Source of the DNA: Auriscalpium vulgare
Taxonomy: Eukaryota > Basidiomycota > Agaricomycetes > Russulales > Auriscalpiaceae
NCBI GenBank assembly: GCA_019915015.1
Contig: JAHBBC010000002.1
Location: 620,001 to 684,000, forward strand
Length of the DNA: 64,000 bases
Direction of reading: 5' to 3'
The position numbers and the translations under genes are program-made. The notes beneath the pieces were generated by a model. The model searched no databases and was not told the origin of the DNA. It saw only the letters and a program-made list of their open reading frames with translations. Every line of letters starts with the position of its first letter. Position 1 is the stretch's first letter. Of the stretch, positions 40,944 to 55,000 are shown one piece after another.

Positions 40944-42095
40944 TGCGGGTGGGTGGGGAGGGGAGGGGGCGTTGCCGTGGGCAGGCAGGGTCTTGGTTTT
41001 TGCCCGACGAGCTGCCACCGGCAATGGTGCCCGGCGAGTATCACGGCGACGGGAGAGTGAATTCCGGGAGATAAAATTGAGGAGCACAAGGTGGGATAGA
41101 ACGGCGACTCTTAAGGGCGGCGCTGGTGAAGGTCGAGCTCGTCGTCGTTGATGTTGCCGACGTCGCGCGGACTCGGGAACGTATGCGATAATTTATGACG
41201 TCAGACACTTCGCTTTCATGCCAGTTGCCACCAGTCTGCCACCAGTCTCCGGCTATGTCTTTGACGTTGGCGGGGTCAGTTCCAGCGTCTCAGCTTGTCG
41301 CGTTTGCTGCCAGGACACACTTGCCTTGCTGCGATCATACGGAAGGCTGGAAAATTTGGTCGCCTGCGGAGGTGTCCGGGACCTCCGGTAGCTTGTTCCT
41401 ATATCATAAGGTGGTCCCTAGTCTCCGTAGCTTGACCTTATGGTATCAGAAGATAGTCGTTCTGAATATAAGGGTGGTCCCAGGTCTTCGGAGAGTACTT
41501 AACACGTCGGCTTGACGTCGGCCTTCCTTGGGCGTACATACCTCTTTTGCGGCAACTGACAACGCCAACATCACCGAAAATTCAAGAGTCGGGCCAGACC
41601 ATCCTGGAACCATCTTCCTGACAAGCTCGACGTCTGGGTGCCACAAGTCATCCTGTCTTCGTGTCTGATCGGCTCGATCCTTAGTACTAGTCCTTGAGTC
41701 GTAGTCCAAGTCGTTACTACCACCTTTACCACCTATGTACCTTCAACTTCGGAGTGCTGGCTTCACTAGATCAGTCTACCCATCAATTATCATCCTGAGG
41801 CTCAGATCGGCGTACTAACTTTGGACGGGGATAGACCAGTTAGTCTCCGTAGCTGACTCAATGACAGATGATAGTCGATCTTACATATAAGACCAGTAGC
41901 TTAACGGAACTGTACATTCACATTCAATGCAAACTTTTCAATACTTAATACTGTACCCCGAATGACAGAACTCGCATTACAATTTGAAGCTTGAGACTTT
42001 GATGTTGCTCTGAAGCTTTGCCATATTCGAAGCCTACAGCCGCACCGGACGCGCGAAGAACGCAGCCACAACAAGGCACTTTGCAGCACACCACG
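40944..42095. other. Gene-poor region with short direct repeats
   Basis: About 1.1 kb between DGA1 and the tubulin cofactor gene. It contains the 14-bp word TAGTCTCCGTAGCT twice (near 41418 and 41841) within longer imperfect repeats. Only short unmatched ORFs. Confidence 0.4.
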
Positions 42096-42988
42096 ATGTC
42101 CAACACCCTCACCCTCTTCGTATCCTCGCTCGACACGCGCTCCGAGCGGCGCTTCGACCGCCATCTCCCCATCGCCCAGCTCAAGGTCACGATCTCGCGC
42201 GCCCACCAGCCCCCGCGCGCTCGCTGACCCCACGCAGACCAAGCTCGAGCTCATCACGGGCATCCCCGTCGCGAATCAGCGCCTCGCCGCGTACGACGCG
42301 GATGCGGATGCGCAGCCCGCGCGCGTGCTCGACGACGACGCGCGGCCGCTGGGGTTCTACGGGCTGCGGGACTTCCAAGTGCTCAAGGTGCGGCGATGTC
42401 GATGCTGAGTACGCGTGGCACGCTGGTGGGCTGATTTGTTGCGGGGAAGGTCGAGGACACGAATCCCTCGGTGTCGTTCACGGGCCAATTGACGGATGTG
42501 TCCGCCGTCGAAAAGTTCGAGCTCACCGAAGAGCAATACGCCGCGCGCCAAGGTCACTGCGCATCCTTACACATGCCGCGCACATTCCTCATCCCGCCTC
42601 GCACTTCTTCACAGACTCCGTCCTTGCCTACAAACAGCTGCACAAAGTCGGGCGATTCGCCCCCAAAGACGCCCCCGCCTCCCCGTCCGCTGCGGCTGCC
42701 GTGCCGCCCATCCCGATCGGCGCGCGCTGCGAGATCGACTCCGCCGAGCCCGGGCTGCACAAGCGTGGCACGGTGCGCTTCGTTGGGCGCACGCACTTTG
42801 GCAGTGCGGGTGGTGCGTGGGTCGGCGTCGAGTACGACGAGCCGTTCGGAAAGAACGACGGGAGCGTCGACGGGCAGCGGTACTTTCAGTGCCTCGATAA
42901 GTATGGAGTGTTCGTACGTTCGGACAGGGTCACGGTGGGTGATTTCCCGGTGATCGACGATGTGGAGATGGAGGACGAGGAGATGTAG
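42096..42988 (+). CDS. Tubulin-folding cofactor B (CAP-Gly protein)
   Basis: Four exons give about 230 residues. The N-terminal ubiquitin-like domain ([57 protein letters not shown]) precedes a coiled linker with [24 protein letters not shown]-Gly domain follows with [40 protein letters not shown] and the diagnostic GKNDG. The acidic C-terminus ends EMEDEEM. Family knowledge: cofactor B (Alf1/Alp11) binds newly folded alpha-tubulin and hands it to cofactor E. Domain order and length fit this family exactly. Confidence 0.92.
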
Positions 42989-43214
42989 GTGTATCTACGG
43001 CTTGATACCTATATACCAGCAGCATTGCCCTTTCGACCCGCTGAAAACAACAATTCATCAAATATATTCATCAATATCTACACCGTAGAACTGTGCACAT
43101 GCCACACGATCCCACAACCTCCTCAAGAAAATAAAAAGAAATCACCCCATGTAGGTGAATACGAAAAGCGCCTCACACATACTCCCCACACTACGTCCAC
43201 AACGCCACCGATCC

Positions 43215-45636
43215 TCAGTTGTCCGGCGAAAACATCCACTCGTACGGTGCCGTGCTGACGGGGGTCATCGTCGGTGCCGCGGCCGTCGACGCGGAGGACG
43301 GCGTGCCTTCCGGAACGACCTGCACGCCGAGCGCGCCGACAGGCGACGGGGATGGAGAAGGCGTAGGCGACACAGGCAGAGACGACGTGAACTCGAATGC
43401 GCCAATAGGGGGCGCCGACGAGTCCGGTACGTCAGACGAGGACGAGGGCGATGCCAAGGGAATGGGGAACGCTGCGTCCGTCACCGATGGGTAGCTAGAG
43501 AGCGTCGAGTCGGATGCATCGCTAGCCGTGGGCACCGCGAAGGCGCCAAAATCCGTAGTTGTCGTCGCCGCAAGGGAGGAGAAGTCGAAAGCCAGCACAG
43601 TCCCGCTCGTCGACGTGGAAGCCTCCGCCGAGTCGGAAACATCGGCCGCAGCTGCGGTGGCCGTCGCGACCACGACGCTCGTGCTCGTGCTTGTCCAAGT
43701 GTATGTCGCGTCGACCGTCGACGTCACGTCCTCCACTCCTGGCTCGAGCTCCGGCTCGTCCGCCGTGAATACGAGTGTCACGTTCTGCGCGCTTGCAAAC
43801 TGGCCAGACGCAGACTGCGTCGCTGCGGGCGCCGCGGCAGTGTCCGTCGCTGAGGGCAATGCGGAGGTCGCGTCGAATGCCTGTGCGGCGGATGCTGAGG
43901 TCGAAGAAGAGGAGTCAGGTGCGTCAGGCTCAACGTCTGTAACGCTCGCGACGAACGCGCTCTGCGGTGTGCCTGGGTCGATGTCGCCATCGGTTCCGTC
44001 GTCCGTCGGCGGAGGCGCGGCGCCCGCAGAGCTGTCGTCTGTCCCGTCATCCTGCCCGCTGTACCACATCGGGCGCACCGCGCCGGACATCGGATTGAAC
44101 GCGAAGCCCTGGCTCGCGTGAGTATCGTCACTCGATCCGTTCGTGCACTGGGCCGCCGTGAGCGGTCCAGGCGCGGGCGGGTTCGGGTCGAACGTCGCGC
44201 AGAACGCCTTGACGGTGGCCGTGCTGGCGTCGAATACGGGCATCTGCAGGTTCACGAGGACCTCCCCCGGGGCGAGGGCGGACGTCATGGTGCTGGAGGT
44301 GGGCGCCGGGACGAGGAAAATTTGCGTCTGGTTGTTCTCGGACGCGTTCATGACGAACGGCACATTGGATGCGGGTGCAGTAGGGTCGGCGGAGGACGTG
44401 GCGTTGTTCGACGCGAGCACGAGGGAGGCGATACGCTGTCCGTTGCTCGCCGCATTCGCGACTGGACTCTGTAGCATGGTTAGAACATCAAATGCGTTGC
44501 ACTGTGTAGGAATAACATACCACGATATCAATATGCCCAGGGACACCATCCATCGCCGCAGTGCCGCGCTTGAACATGTCTGGCGTCGCGAAGCCATGCT
44601 GAGCGCGCGCCCGCTTCGCGTTCACCTCGCGGGCCACCACGTACGACTCTCCCTTCTCGCCTGAGATCAACACATGGCGCTTCAAGTGAACCTTATCGTC
44701 GTTCCCGGATACGACGACCTTCTCATGTCCGTGTCGGTCGCCGTGGTGCCAATGGGGGTCACGACGGAGATGGACATCGTCGTTGTTCCCGGAGACGACG
44801 ACCTTCTCATGCTCGTGGCCGTACCAGTGATCGTGGTGCCAGTGGGGATCGCGAGCCAGGTGAACCTTCTCGTGGTCACCCGAAATGACGACGACATGCT
44901 CGCGGTGGGGATCGCGCCCGTGGTGGTGATGGTGGTGACGCGGCTCGCGCTCTTCAACGGCACGGTGATGAGGATGGTGGTGGTGGTGGTGCTTGGGTGA
45001 AGGCGCGCGGGCAACATGAACATGGTCGTTCTTCCCTTTGATGATGACCTCAGGGTGGTGATCGTGATGACGCTTGTCGCCGATTCTGAAGCCGCCGATC
45101 TCGATGAGGGGGTCCAAGAAGTCGTAGTAGTGGCGACGATCCTAATGAGGCAGATGTTAATATGGCGTCGAACGATCCAAGCGACTGCTGACCTTGTCTT
45201 TCGATGCCTTCTTCGACTTCTTCGAGTCCTTGTCGTCATCATCGCCAGAGTCGTCGTCGCCAGAGTCGTCGTCGCCAGAGTCGTCGTCGCCAGAGTCGTC
45301 GTCGCCCGAATCGTCATCCTTCTTGCCGCTGTCCTTGTCCTTGCCCTTCGCCTTGGATTTCGTACCTCCAGAAACATCCGAGTCGCCCTTCTTGACAGCA
45401 GGAGTGTCACCGCCCTTCGGTAAAGGGACAACTGGGTCGCCCTTGGCCTGCACGTCGGACGAGGCCGAAGCGCTGTGGGCATGGGCGGTTGACGTTCCCG
45501 TATATGCGACGGCTGATGTCGAGTTGACATTGCCGCGCATGTGGATGGCAGCGGCGTCGGCAGAGGGACCGGAGGAGAGGGCGGCGAGGGCGCAGAGGGC
45601 GGCGAGCAGCGTGAAGCGGGGAGAAAGAGCAACCAT
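43215..45636 (-). CDS. Secreted histidine-rich, acidic-repeat protein of unknown function
   Basis: Three exons (45636-45193, 45141-44521, 44468-43215), phase-0 junctions, 772 residues. A signal peptide (MVALSPRFTLLAALCALAAL) precedes a Lys/Asp segment containing five tandem SGDDD units. Exon 2 has two His6 runs and three copies of a module of about 25 residues, roughly VVVSGN-x-D-x-VHLRRDPHWHH, separated by His/Gly/Tyr linkers. Exon 3 begins SPVANAASNGQRIASLVLAS with several N-x-S/T sites, then becomes a long Ser/Thr/Ala/Pro-rich tail with few charges; no clear GPI signal. The His clusters (HHHHHH, HWHHDH) suggest divalent metal binding, an inference. A minus-strand TATATAA (45821-45827) lies about 185 bp upstream. 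The protein family is not recognised. Confidence 0.75.
45235..45320. repeat. 15-bp coding minisatellite (SGDDD units)
   Basis: Five near-identical 15-bp units of the type GTCGTCGTCGCCAGA in plus orientation, coding for SGDDD repeats on the minus strand inside the secreted protein gene. Confidence 0.85.
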
Positions 45637-45820
45637 AGCGTAGAATTTAAGGTGAATATAAGAGAGGGGTGGTATCGACAGCAATACGAAAGCCAAAGGA
45701 AGGGTAGAAGTTGAGTGAGAGCGAACCAGTCGCTTGTAGAGATGTGGGCGGAGGGTAGTCGCCTGGACTGTAGTGGGGGGAGGGAAAGGGTGGAATGGCA
45801 TTCTGTCGATGGCGCCAGGC

Positions 45821-45827
45821 TTATATA
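45821..45827 (-). promoter_or_regulatory. TATA box of the secreted His-rich protein gene
   Basis: TATATAA on the minus strand about 185 bp upstream of the ATG at 45636. Confidence 0.45.
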
Positions 45828-45973
45828 GGTTCGCGGGAGGCTGGCGGGCATTGGCATTCAAACTAGTCATCGCTCAAAGCAGACAGTGACACCACGACGC
45901 GTACATCACGTGAATGTATGCACCCCGAGTTTCCCGCGGGCGTCTGCAGGTCGAAAGCACTAGGGCAGAGTGA

Positions 45974-46317
45974 CTAGCTCAGTCGTTCAAAGCACCAGTT
46001 AGCATACTTAGAGCGATAGGGTTCCACCATCTTCGATGGCCGCCATTCGCGCTTGGGCATGAAGCTCCCAAGGTCTGAGACACACAGGCGTGTTCCGACC
46101 AGGCTGCGCCAAGAGCGACCTGAAGGAAGCTTTGTTAGAAGTAGCTTAAGCTCAAACTCGTTGTGAACGTACGCTTGTACTCTTTCACTGTCACTGTCAG
46201 CCTCCAATACTCAGGCTCGGCGGGTTGGGCGTACTTGCCGACAAAATCAGATGCGCAACTGTAGTTTCCAAAACGTCACCAATGCGACATAAATAAATGT
46301 TACCTTCCGCACGTCAT
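45974..46317 (-). CDS. Small unknown protein (81 residues, three exons)
   Basis: Three exons (46317-46304, 46258-46173, 46119-45974) with GT-AG introns total 246 nt and keep one frame. The reading MTCGSCASDFVGKYAQPAEP, EYWRLTVTVKEYKRRSWRSL, VGTRLCVSDLGSFMPKREWR, PYRSKYANWCFERLS has a coding-like composition and uninterrupted splicing. A Cys-x-x-Cys pair sits at the start. No family is recognised. The first exon may extend further upstream, since an in-frame acceptor exists before FARAGAQINM, so the start is uncertain. It lies between the His-rich gene's promoter and the thioesterase 3' end. Confidence 0.45.
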
Positions 46318-46544
46318 GTTGATTTGCGCACCAGCTCTGGCAAACTGTTGTCTTTCTCCAGACACGCAGTTCCTTTTCAAGGTGGGTTACTTTCTCATCT
46401 TTTACTAACGCTATACAGGGTAGTCTGCCAATATGCAGCGAGTAAGGACACAAACCGAGGCGGCGCAGAGCATTATTTGGGTAATTACTCACCTACATAT
46501 AGTGGGAGGTCGATCTAGTAACTTGGAGATCTGCTCCCCGAACT

Positions 46545-47450
46545 CTATTTCACCCTTGCCAACACCGGCGCCCAATTCTCGTCGCCGGGGTCGCACTTCG
46601 TCAGTTTGTCATAGTCATACCATGTAATGACGCTCGTAGAGTCCGCGACAATCGCCTGTTGCGCGTATGAATACGCCGTCGCATGCAAGTAGAATTGCGT
46701 TCGCGCGAGCGGCGGGTGGCTGCTCGTGGCATGCGTCGACGTCGCGTGTGAGGAGGAATGGTGCAGTGTGGGCTTGTGGCCGATGAGCAACTGCTTCGTG
46801 AGTTGGTGGGGTTCTGTGAGGAATAGGAGGGAGAAGTGCGCACGGTATCGGGGAAGCGTACGGGGCGCCGAAACTTGACGTCTATGGACTTGAGGATGAA
46901 CGAAATGCCCTTCGCGTTGATCATGTCTTGTGCCCTTTGTTCACCACCGAGATCGCGCCCAACCGCGGTAATCCACTGCATGCGCCCAGACTCGATGAAT
47001 CGGACTAGGTCGCAAGTCAACGCCATGACACCGTTGATGCAGACTGGCACGCTCACTCACCGTATCGCACGTTATTCACATGTCTTAGTGGAATGAGCAT
47101 GGGTAGAAGGGAATGGGACCTGGAGGCACGCACTGGAACGCGTCGTGGTCGCCCCACACGATATGCTGCTCCCAGAAGCTGGTCGGGTCGTATCCCTTCT
47201 CCGTGAGCTTTTCCCGTGCAATCTCTGCGACTGTCGGTCCCACTGCCTCCGGTTCGTCATCCGGAGAAGCAGGACCCTGTGAGCCAGGAGGAATGTGATA
47301 CGGCGACGTCGGGTCGCGGAAGGCTGCCTGCAAGGACTGCTCGATAGATGTTCAGGGAGTTAAACGGAGTAGACACGAAGGACAAACGCGTATTGAGCTA
47401 TTCCCGCGAGTAGAAATGGGGGCTCTGAATGGTCTGAGGAGGTGCAGCAT
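46545..47450 (-). CDS. Hotdog-fold thioesterase-like protein, probably mitochondrial
   Basis: Five exons give about 245 residues. The N-terminus MLHLLRPFRAPISTRGNSSI is Arg/Leu/Ser-rich with no acidic residue and looks like a mitochondrial presequence. It joins across an intron to SLQAAFRDPTSPYHIPPGSQ and the catalytic-like segment VWGDHDAFQHVNNVRYVRFI-ESGRMQW, where D-x-D-x-x-x-H-V-N-N is typical of 4-hydroxybenzoyl-CoA-type thioesterases. Beta strands follow with GISFILKSIDVKFRRPVRFP and TQFYLHATAYSYAQQAIVAD. Family knowledge: such proteins hydrolyse acyl-CoA thioesters; the exact substrate is unknown. The frame breaks in this segment are solved by introns near 47390-47340 and 47140-47080. 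It diverges from NBP35 with about 207 bp between start codons. Confidence 0.82.
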
Positions 47451-47657
47451 CGTCGGCAACCGTTGTGCGAACGTCGCGCGGTTGAGAGGACGCCAACGCG
47501 CCTGCTCGGGCCGGATATGCCGTCGCTCGGCCCGAACGATGACCAAGCACTGTCTTCAAGTTCCAAGTCAGAGTCAGTGTCACTAGCTCTTTCAACTACG
47601 ACGACGAGCTCGACGACATCAAATTGACAGCGACGACTGAGTTGTCTGCAAACAATC

Positions 47658-48790
47658 ATGCTGGCTGTCCAGACTCCTGTCCCTGTCCCAAACGCCATCA
47701 ACGACGTCCCCGAAAACGCTCCGGAGCACTGTCCGGTCCGTCTTCGCACCCCCTCGCGCGAACGCTCATCTAACGGTCCTTCAGGGAACTGAGTCCGAGC
47801 TTGCAGGAAAGTCTGATGCATGCGATGGCTGTGCCAACCAGGAAATCTGCGCTTCCAACACGCCCAAAGGTCCAGACCCCGCACTCCCATTTATTCGCGA
47901 GCGCATGTCCACTGTGAAGCGCAAGATCCTCGTGCTCTCAGGCAAAGGCGGCGTCGGAAAGTCGACATTCACAGCCCAACTCGGCTGGGCATTTGCTTCC
48001 GATGAGGAAACCCAGGTGCGTGCTACGCTCGTATTACCGCGCTACAGCTACTGACGGACACGCAAGACCGGCATCATGGACGTCGACATCTGCGGACCTT
48101 CCATCCCCACCATCCTTGGCATTGCATCAGAGCAAGTACACGCGTCCTCCTCCGGCTGGTCGCCCGTCTACGTGCAGGATAACCTCGGTGTCATGTCTGT
48201 CGGGTTCATGCTGCCGTCCGCTAAAGACGCGGTCATGTGGCGAGGGCCGAAGAAGAACGGCATCATCGCGCAGTTCCTCAAGGACGTTGACTGGGGCGTG
48301 CTCGACTACCTCGTCATCGACACGCCGCCGGGCACGTCCGACGAGCACCTCAGCATCGTGCAGTTCCTCAAGGAGAGCGGCATCGACGGCGCTGTGGTCG
48401 TCACGACGCCTCAGGAGGTCGCGCTCCAGGACGTGCGTCGTGAGATCGACTTTTGCCGCAAGGTCGGCATCCGCGTTCTCGGCGTCGTGGAGAACATGGC
48501 CGGCTTCGTGTGCCCGGGATGCAAGACGGAAAGCCAGATATTCAAGCCAACGACGGGCGGCGCGCGGCGGCTCGCGCAGGACATGGGTGTGGAGATGCTG
48601 GGGTCCGTGCCGCTGGACCCGCGGATAGGCAAGAGCGCAGACTACGGTGTGAGCTTCTTGGACGAGTACCCCGACAGCCCCGCGACGACCGCATACCTGG
48701 ACATCATAGACCGTGAGCGTTTTGTCCTCTCCCCCGCACGCACCTCTGACACAGTTTGTAGGCATAAAAGAGATTCTCGGAGACGCCTGA
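47658..48790 (+). CDS. NBP35: Cytosolic Fe-S cluster assembly ATPase Nbp35
   Basis: Four exons give about 335 residues. The N-terminal ferredoxin-like motif [24 protein letters not shown] has the exact C-x13-C-x2-C-x5-C spacing that separates Nbp35 from Cfd1. The P-loop reads [20 protein letters not shown], followed by [38 protein letters not shown], and the C-terminal CPGC pair ([15 protein letters not shown]) that binds the bridging 4Fe-4S cluster. Family knowledge: Nbp35-Cfd1 is the scaffold of the cytosolic iron-sulfur assembly pathway. The first intron falls just after the first motif Cys codon, and the last exon adds only RIKEILGDA. Confidence 0.96.
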
Positions 48791-48967
48791 CTTGGGAGCA
48801 CACCATCTGCACACGTTACCCATGCTGTATCGCTTAAACCGCACACACTCTGTACTAGATACCACCCTTGTATCTCTTTCTAAATCTATGCACTATAATG
48901 GCCCTCGAGCCGGGAGTACTCTACCAAAGCCAATCATCTAAGCATACGTGTACATCGTTACTGCATT

Positions 48968-51681
<2,714 letters not shown>

Positions 51682-52086
51682 CTGGGGTTGTGTGCGTCGA
51701 GATGGGTCCCGACGCGCGCAGTCTGTGTCACCGCGGGGATGGCAGCTCGGGTAAGACCGGCGGAAATGGGATGCTCTCGCTCAAGCCTTGGAATGACAGG
51801 ATGTGTGAAGTCTGAATGTCGTCGCGGGCAGAGGACAAGGAGTTGTCGCAGCACAATGCCAATTACGAATCGGCACGCCTCAGCGTCGCTCGCCGACCCG
51901 GAGATCTGGCGCAATGCTTTGAGCGCGGCCGTACCTGGGATAATCACAAGCTGGCACGCAGTGCTTGCGCTTTTTCAGTACAAGTATGTGCTAGCAATAT
52001 AGAATCTTTATTAAAATGCAAATGCAAATTGATACAGCACTGTCATAATTTATGTCAACTACTGAAAATCATGAATAATCACTCGA
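51682..52086. promoter_or_regulatory. MPK1 promoter / PTA1 3' region
   Basis: About 400 bp upstream of MPK1 and downstream of PTA1. No gene and no clear core element seen. Confidence 0.35.
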
Positions 52087-55000
52087 TCATGAAGGCGTCG
52101 GCTCTGCAGCGACAGGCGGCACGGCAGGGGGCGGCGTTGCGCCATTTACAGGCCCGCCCACAGGCGCAGCAATCGCAGCTGGCGCGGCTGCATTCGCATT
52201 TGCCTCGTCGTCCCCGAAGATCTCGAGGAAACCCGCTACCCGCGCCTTGTTGCCCGCCTTCTTGATAACATAGTCCCGCAGGCCTGACTTCAAGTTCGGC
52301 TGCTTGTCGACGAGCTCGCGCAGCTGCTCCTTCGGCAACTGCAGCAGCGCACCGAAGCTCGCAGGCGCGATGACCTGCGCGCACCGGATGAAGCCCTCCC
52401 AGAGCAGCGGATCCTGCCAAATCTTTTTTGTGATGAGGCGCGAGAGCAGCGTTGTCGACACAAAGCCCACGAGCGACTTGTATGTCTTGACAGCCTGAAT
52501 GACCTGTCGTACATCGTCAGTCGTCTGCACGCGCCAGCGATGCCGAAGCGACTCACAGTCCGCAGGAACAGCGTCGGGATGACCGGCTCATCCACGATCT
52601 GCTGCATGACCACGCCCAGAATCTCGGAACGATAGACATCCGTCATCGAGAAGCAGATTCCGATGGCTGAAGGCGCAACCCTAGTCAAAATCCGTACATC
52701 AGCAGTCAAAAGCAAAGCACGCACCTTCCATCGCTGGCTTCCGCCCTATCTCCTTCTCATTATCATGCAACAGCACCATGAGCTCTGCGGGCGTCAGCAG
52801 CTCGCTCTGCCTCACCCGGGGCAGATTGCTCGTCACGCTCCCGAACGTCTGCGGTGGCGTCGTAACAATCGCGCCGAACACGGACCTGACGAGGTTCTTC
52901 GGCTCAGGTGTGCCGTTGAGGATGCCCACTATGCGCGGAAGGTGCTTCACGATGTCCGCCTTGTCCATTTCGGCGATGATCGGGATGAGGAAGCGTGCGT
53001 CGAGGTCGCGCTCCGCGATCAGCGACTTGACAAGCGCGACAAGCTGAGAGGACGGGCGCCCGTGCTCCGTGAAGATATTCAGCACACGCAGGGCGAGTGT
53101 GTCGGCGCCTGGCGGGAACTTGCGCATCAGCGTCAGCAGCTTCCCGTGGCTCGGCCCGAGTGACTTGATGAGTTGCGTGATGAGCTCCTGAATTGCCTCT
53201 TGCACGCTGACGTCCATCTCGCCATACGCCGCGAAGATCCTGCGGACATCAGACGATGCCTCATCATGCACGTGAAAATCGCACTCACTCATCGAGAAAC
53301 TCGGGCGCCTTAGCCGACAGCGCGAAGAGCAGTTCCACATGCTGCAGCACCTGGGGCTTCTGCGCAGGAATTGCCAGCTGTTCTGGAAGGTACGGCGTCT
53401 GCAACATGTCTTCTTGAGGCAGTTGTCCGTCTTCCTCGTCGTCCATGGCGTCGGCATCAGCCTGCGCAGAAGATTTTTCGCCTGGCGGCCGCGACTGCAG
53501 CCTGCGCAGCAATTGTACTGCGAAGTCCCGGACCATGCCGTCCATTGACTGGGGATCGCCCACCCATCGCTTGACGGTGATGATGGCGGCGTTCCGTGTG
53601 ATCTTTTCTGTGAAGAACACGCGGAAAGAAAAAGGGTCGGTCTCACATGTGACAATAGAAGCTGCGTCGACGTACCAGAGTGTGTGGTCAGCTCGAGGAG
53701 GATATTAATTGCCTCCGCCCGATGTGTTGGCCGCTGAACAACGAACTCACGAAGGGTTGTGAATCCCACTTGCATTCTATGGCAACACGCGCGTTTGTGA
53801 AGATCAGACATTCGATTGGAAGGCGAACGTACCTCTCCGGTTCGACACACAGGTCCCTCAGCAGAGCGAAGACATCTGGGGGCACAGACGGCAGGTCCAA
53901 AAGAAACCGGGCAAACGTTCGATCTTTCCCATCCAGATGTGTCTGGTACGTCGCGACTATCTGCCCTAACCACGCGTCGTAATTAGGCCGCTGTTCTCTA
54001 ATGTGTCAGGTTGCGCTCGGAAGATTGAATGCATTGCCAGAACTCACCCAGTCCGCATCTCTCGAAAGCCGGACCTCGTCGTTGTACCACTCCTCGTTCA
54101 TCCACGTCGTGGCGAGTCGTATCCTACACGTCGGTCAGCCTTCCGATCATTTCTGCGTGGCCAAGGCACCTACCGTCCGGAAAAATCAGCCATAATATAA
54201 TCGCACAACGTCCGCCTCAGGCGGTCCTGCCGCTCGTAAAGAACCAGCATTTCGTCCTCCTCCTCGCCCTCACCATCCTCCGCCTTCCTCTTCCCTTTGT
54301 CTAAGCGCTCGTCGGGGTCAACCACCCTCGTGATCATCCGCACTATGAGCAGCATCCACAGGTCCTGGGGGCCCATACCCACGCCTGCACTCGAGCCATC
54401 CGACAAATCCGATGAGCTGCCCCATATCCGCGCCATTGTCGACTTGACCACGGACTCGCGCTCCGGGTCTGAAAGCTGCCGCGGTGGCGGGACCTTGAAA
54501 TCTATGGAGAGCAGGTCCTTAACATCGAGCGGGGCAATCGTGTCCTCGTGCATTGGTTCCAGCTGGGTCTCCCAGTCAGCACCGACGCATACAAGGATAT
54601 CGACCAGCGCACCTCCATGTTGAGCTTGTCCGGCTCATATTCCATTTCCTCTTCGTCGATGTCCATTTTGAGGGGATCTACAGGTTCGTCCTTCACCACC
54701 ACAGACGACGGCCCAGCCCCGGCAGACTCCCTCTCGCGCTCGCGTTCCGCCGCTGGAGCGGAGGGCGGTGCCCTTGCCGCGGGAACTGGCGTCGATGACG
54801 CCGACGGTTTCTCCAAAGCCGCAGCAGAAGGCTTCACCGCCGCCGACGGGGAGGGTGCCGCCAGCACCGTCGGGGGCGGCTGCCCAGGGCCCATCTTGCT
54901 GGACGACGCGACGCCACCCTGAGTTTGCCGATACGCGCTGACGAGCGCCTGTAACGCCTCCTCAGAGAACGCTTGCAAGTTAGCCACGATAAGCTCCGTG

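Noticed and set aside
41446..41709. Minus-strand ORF with a protein-like composition
   Set aside because: Starts with TTG, no family match and overlaps imperfect repeats; may be a decayed gene but cannot be supported.
45157..45870. Longer start for the His-rich secreted protein gene
   Set aside because: Upstream residues precede the signal peptide and lie beyond the TATA box; the ATG at 45636 gives a clean secretion signal.
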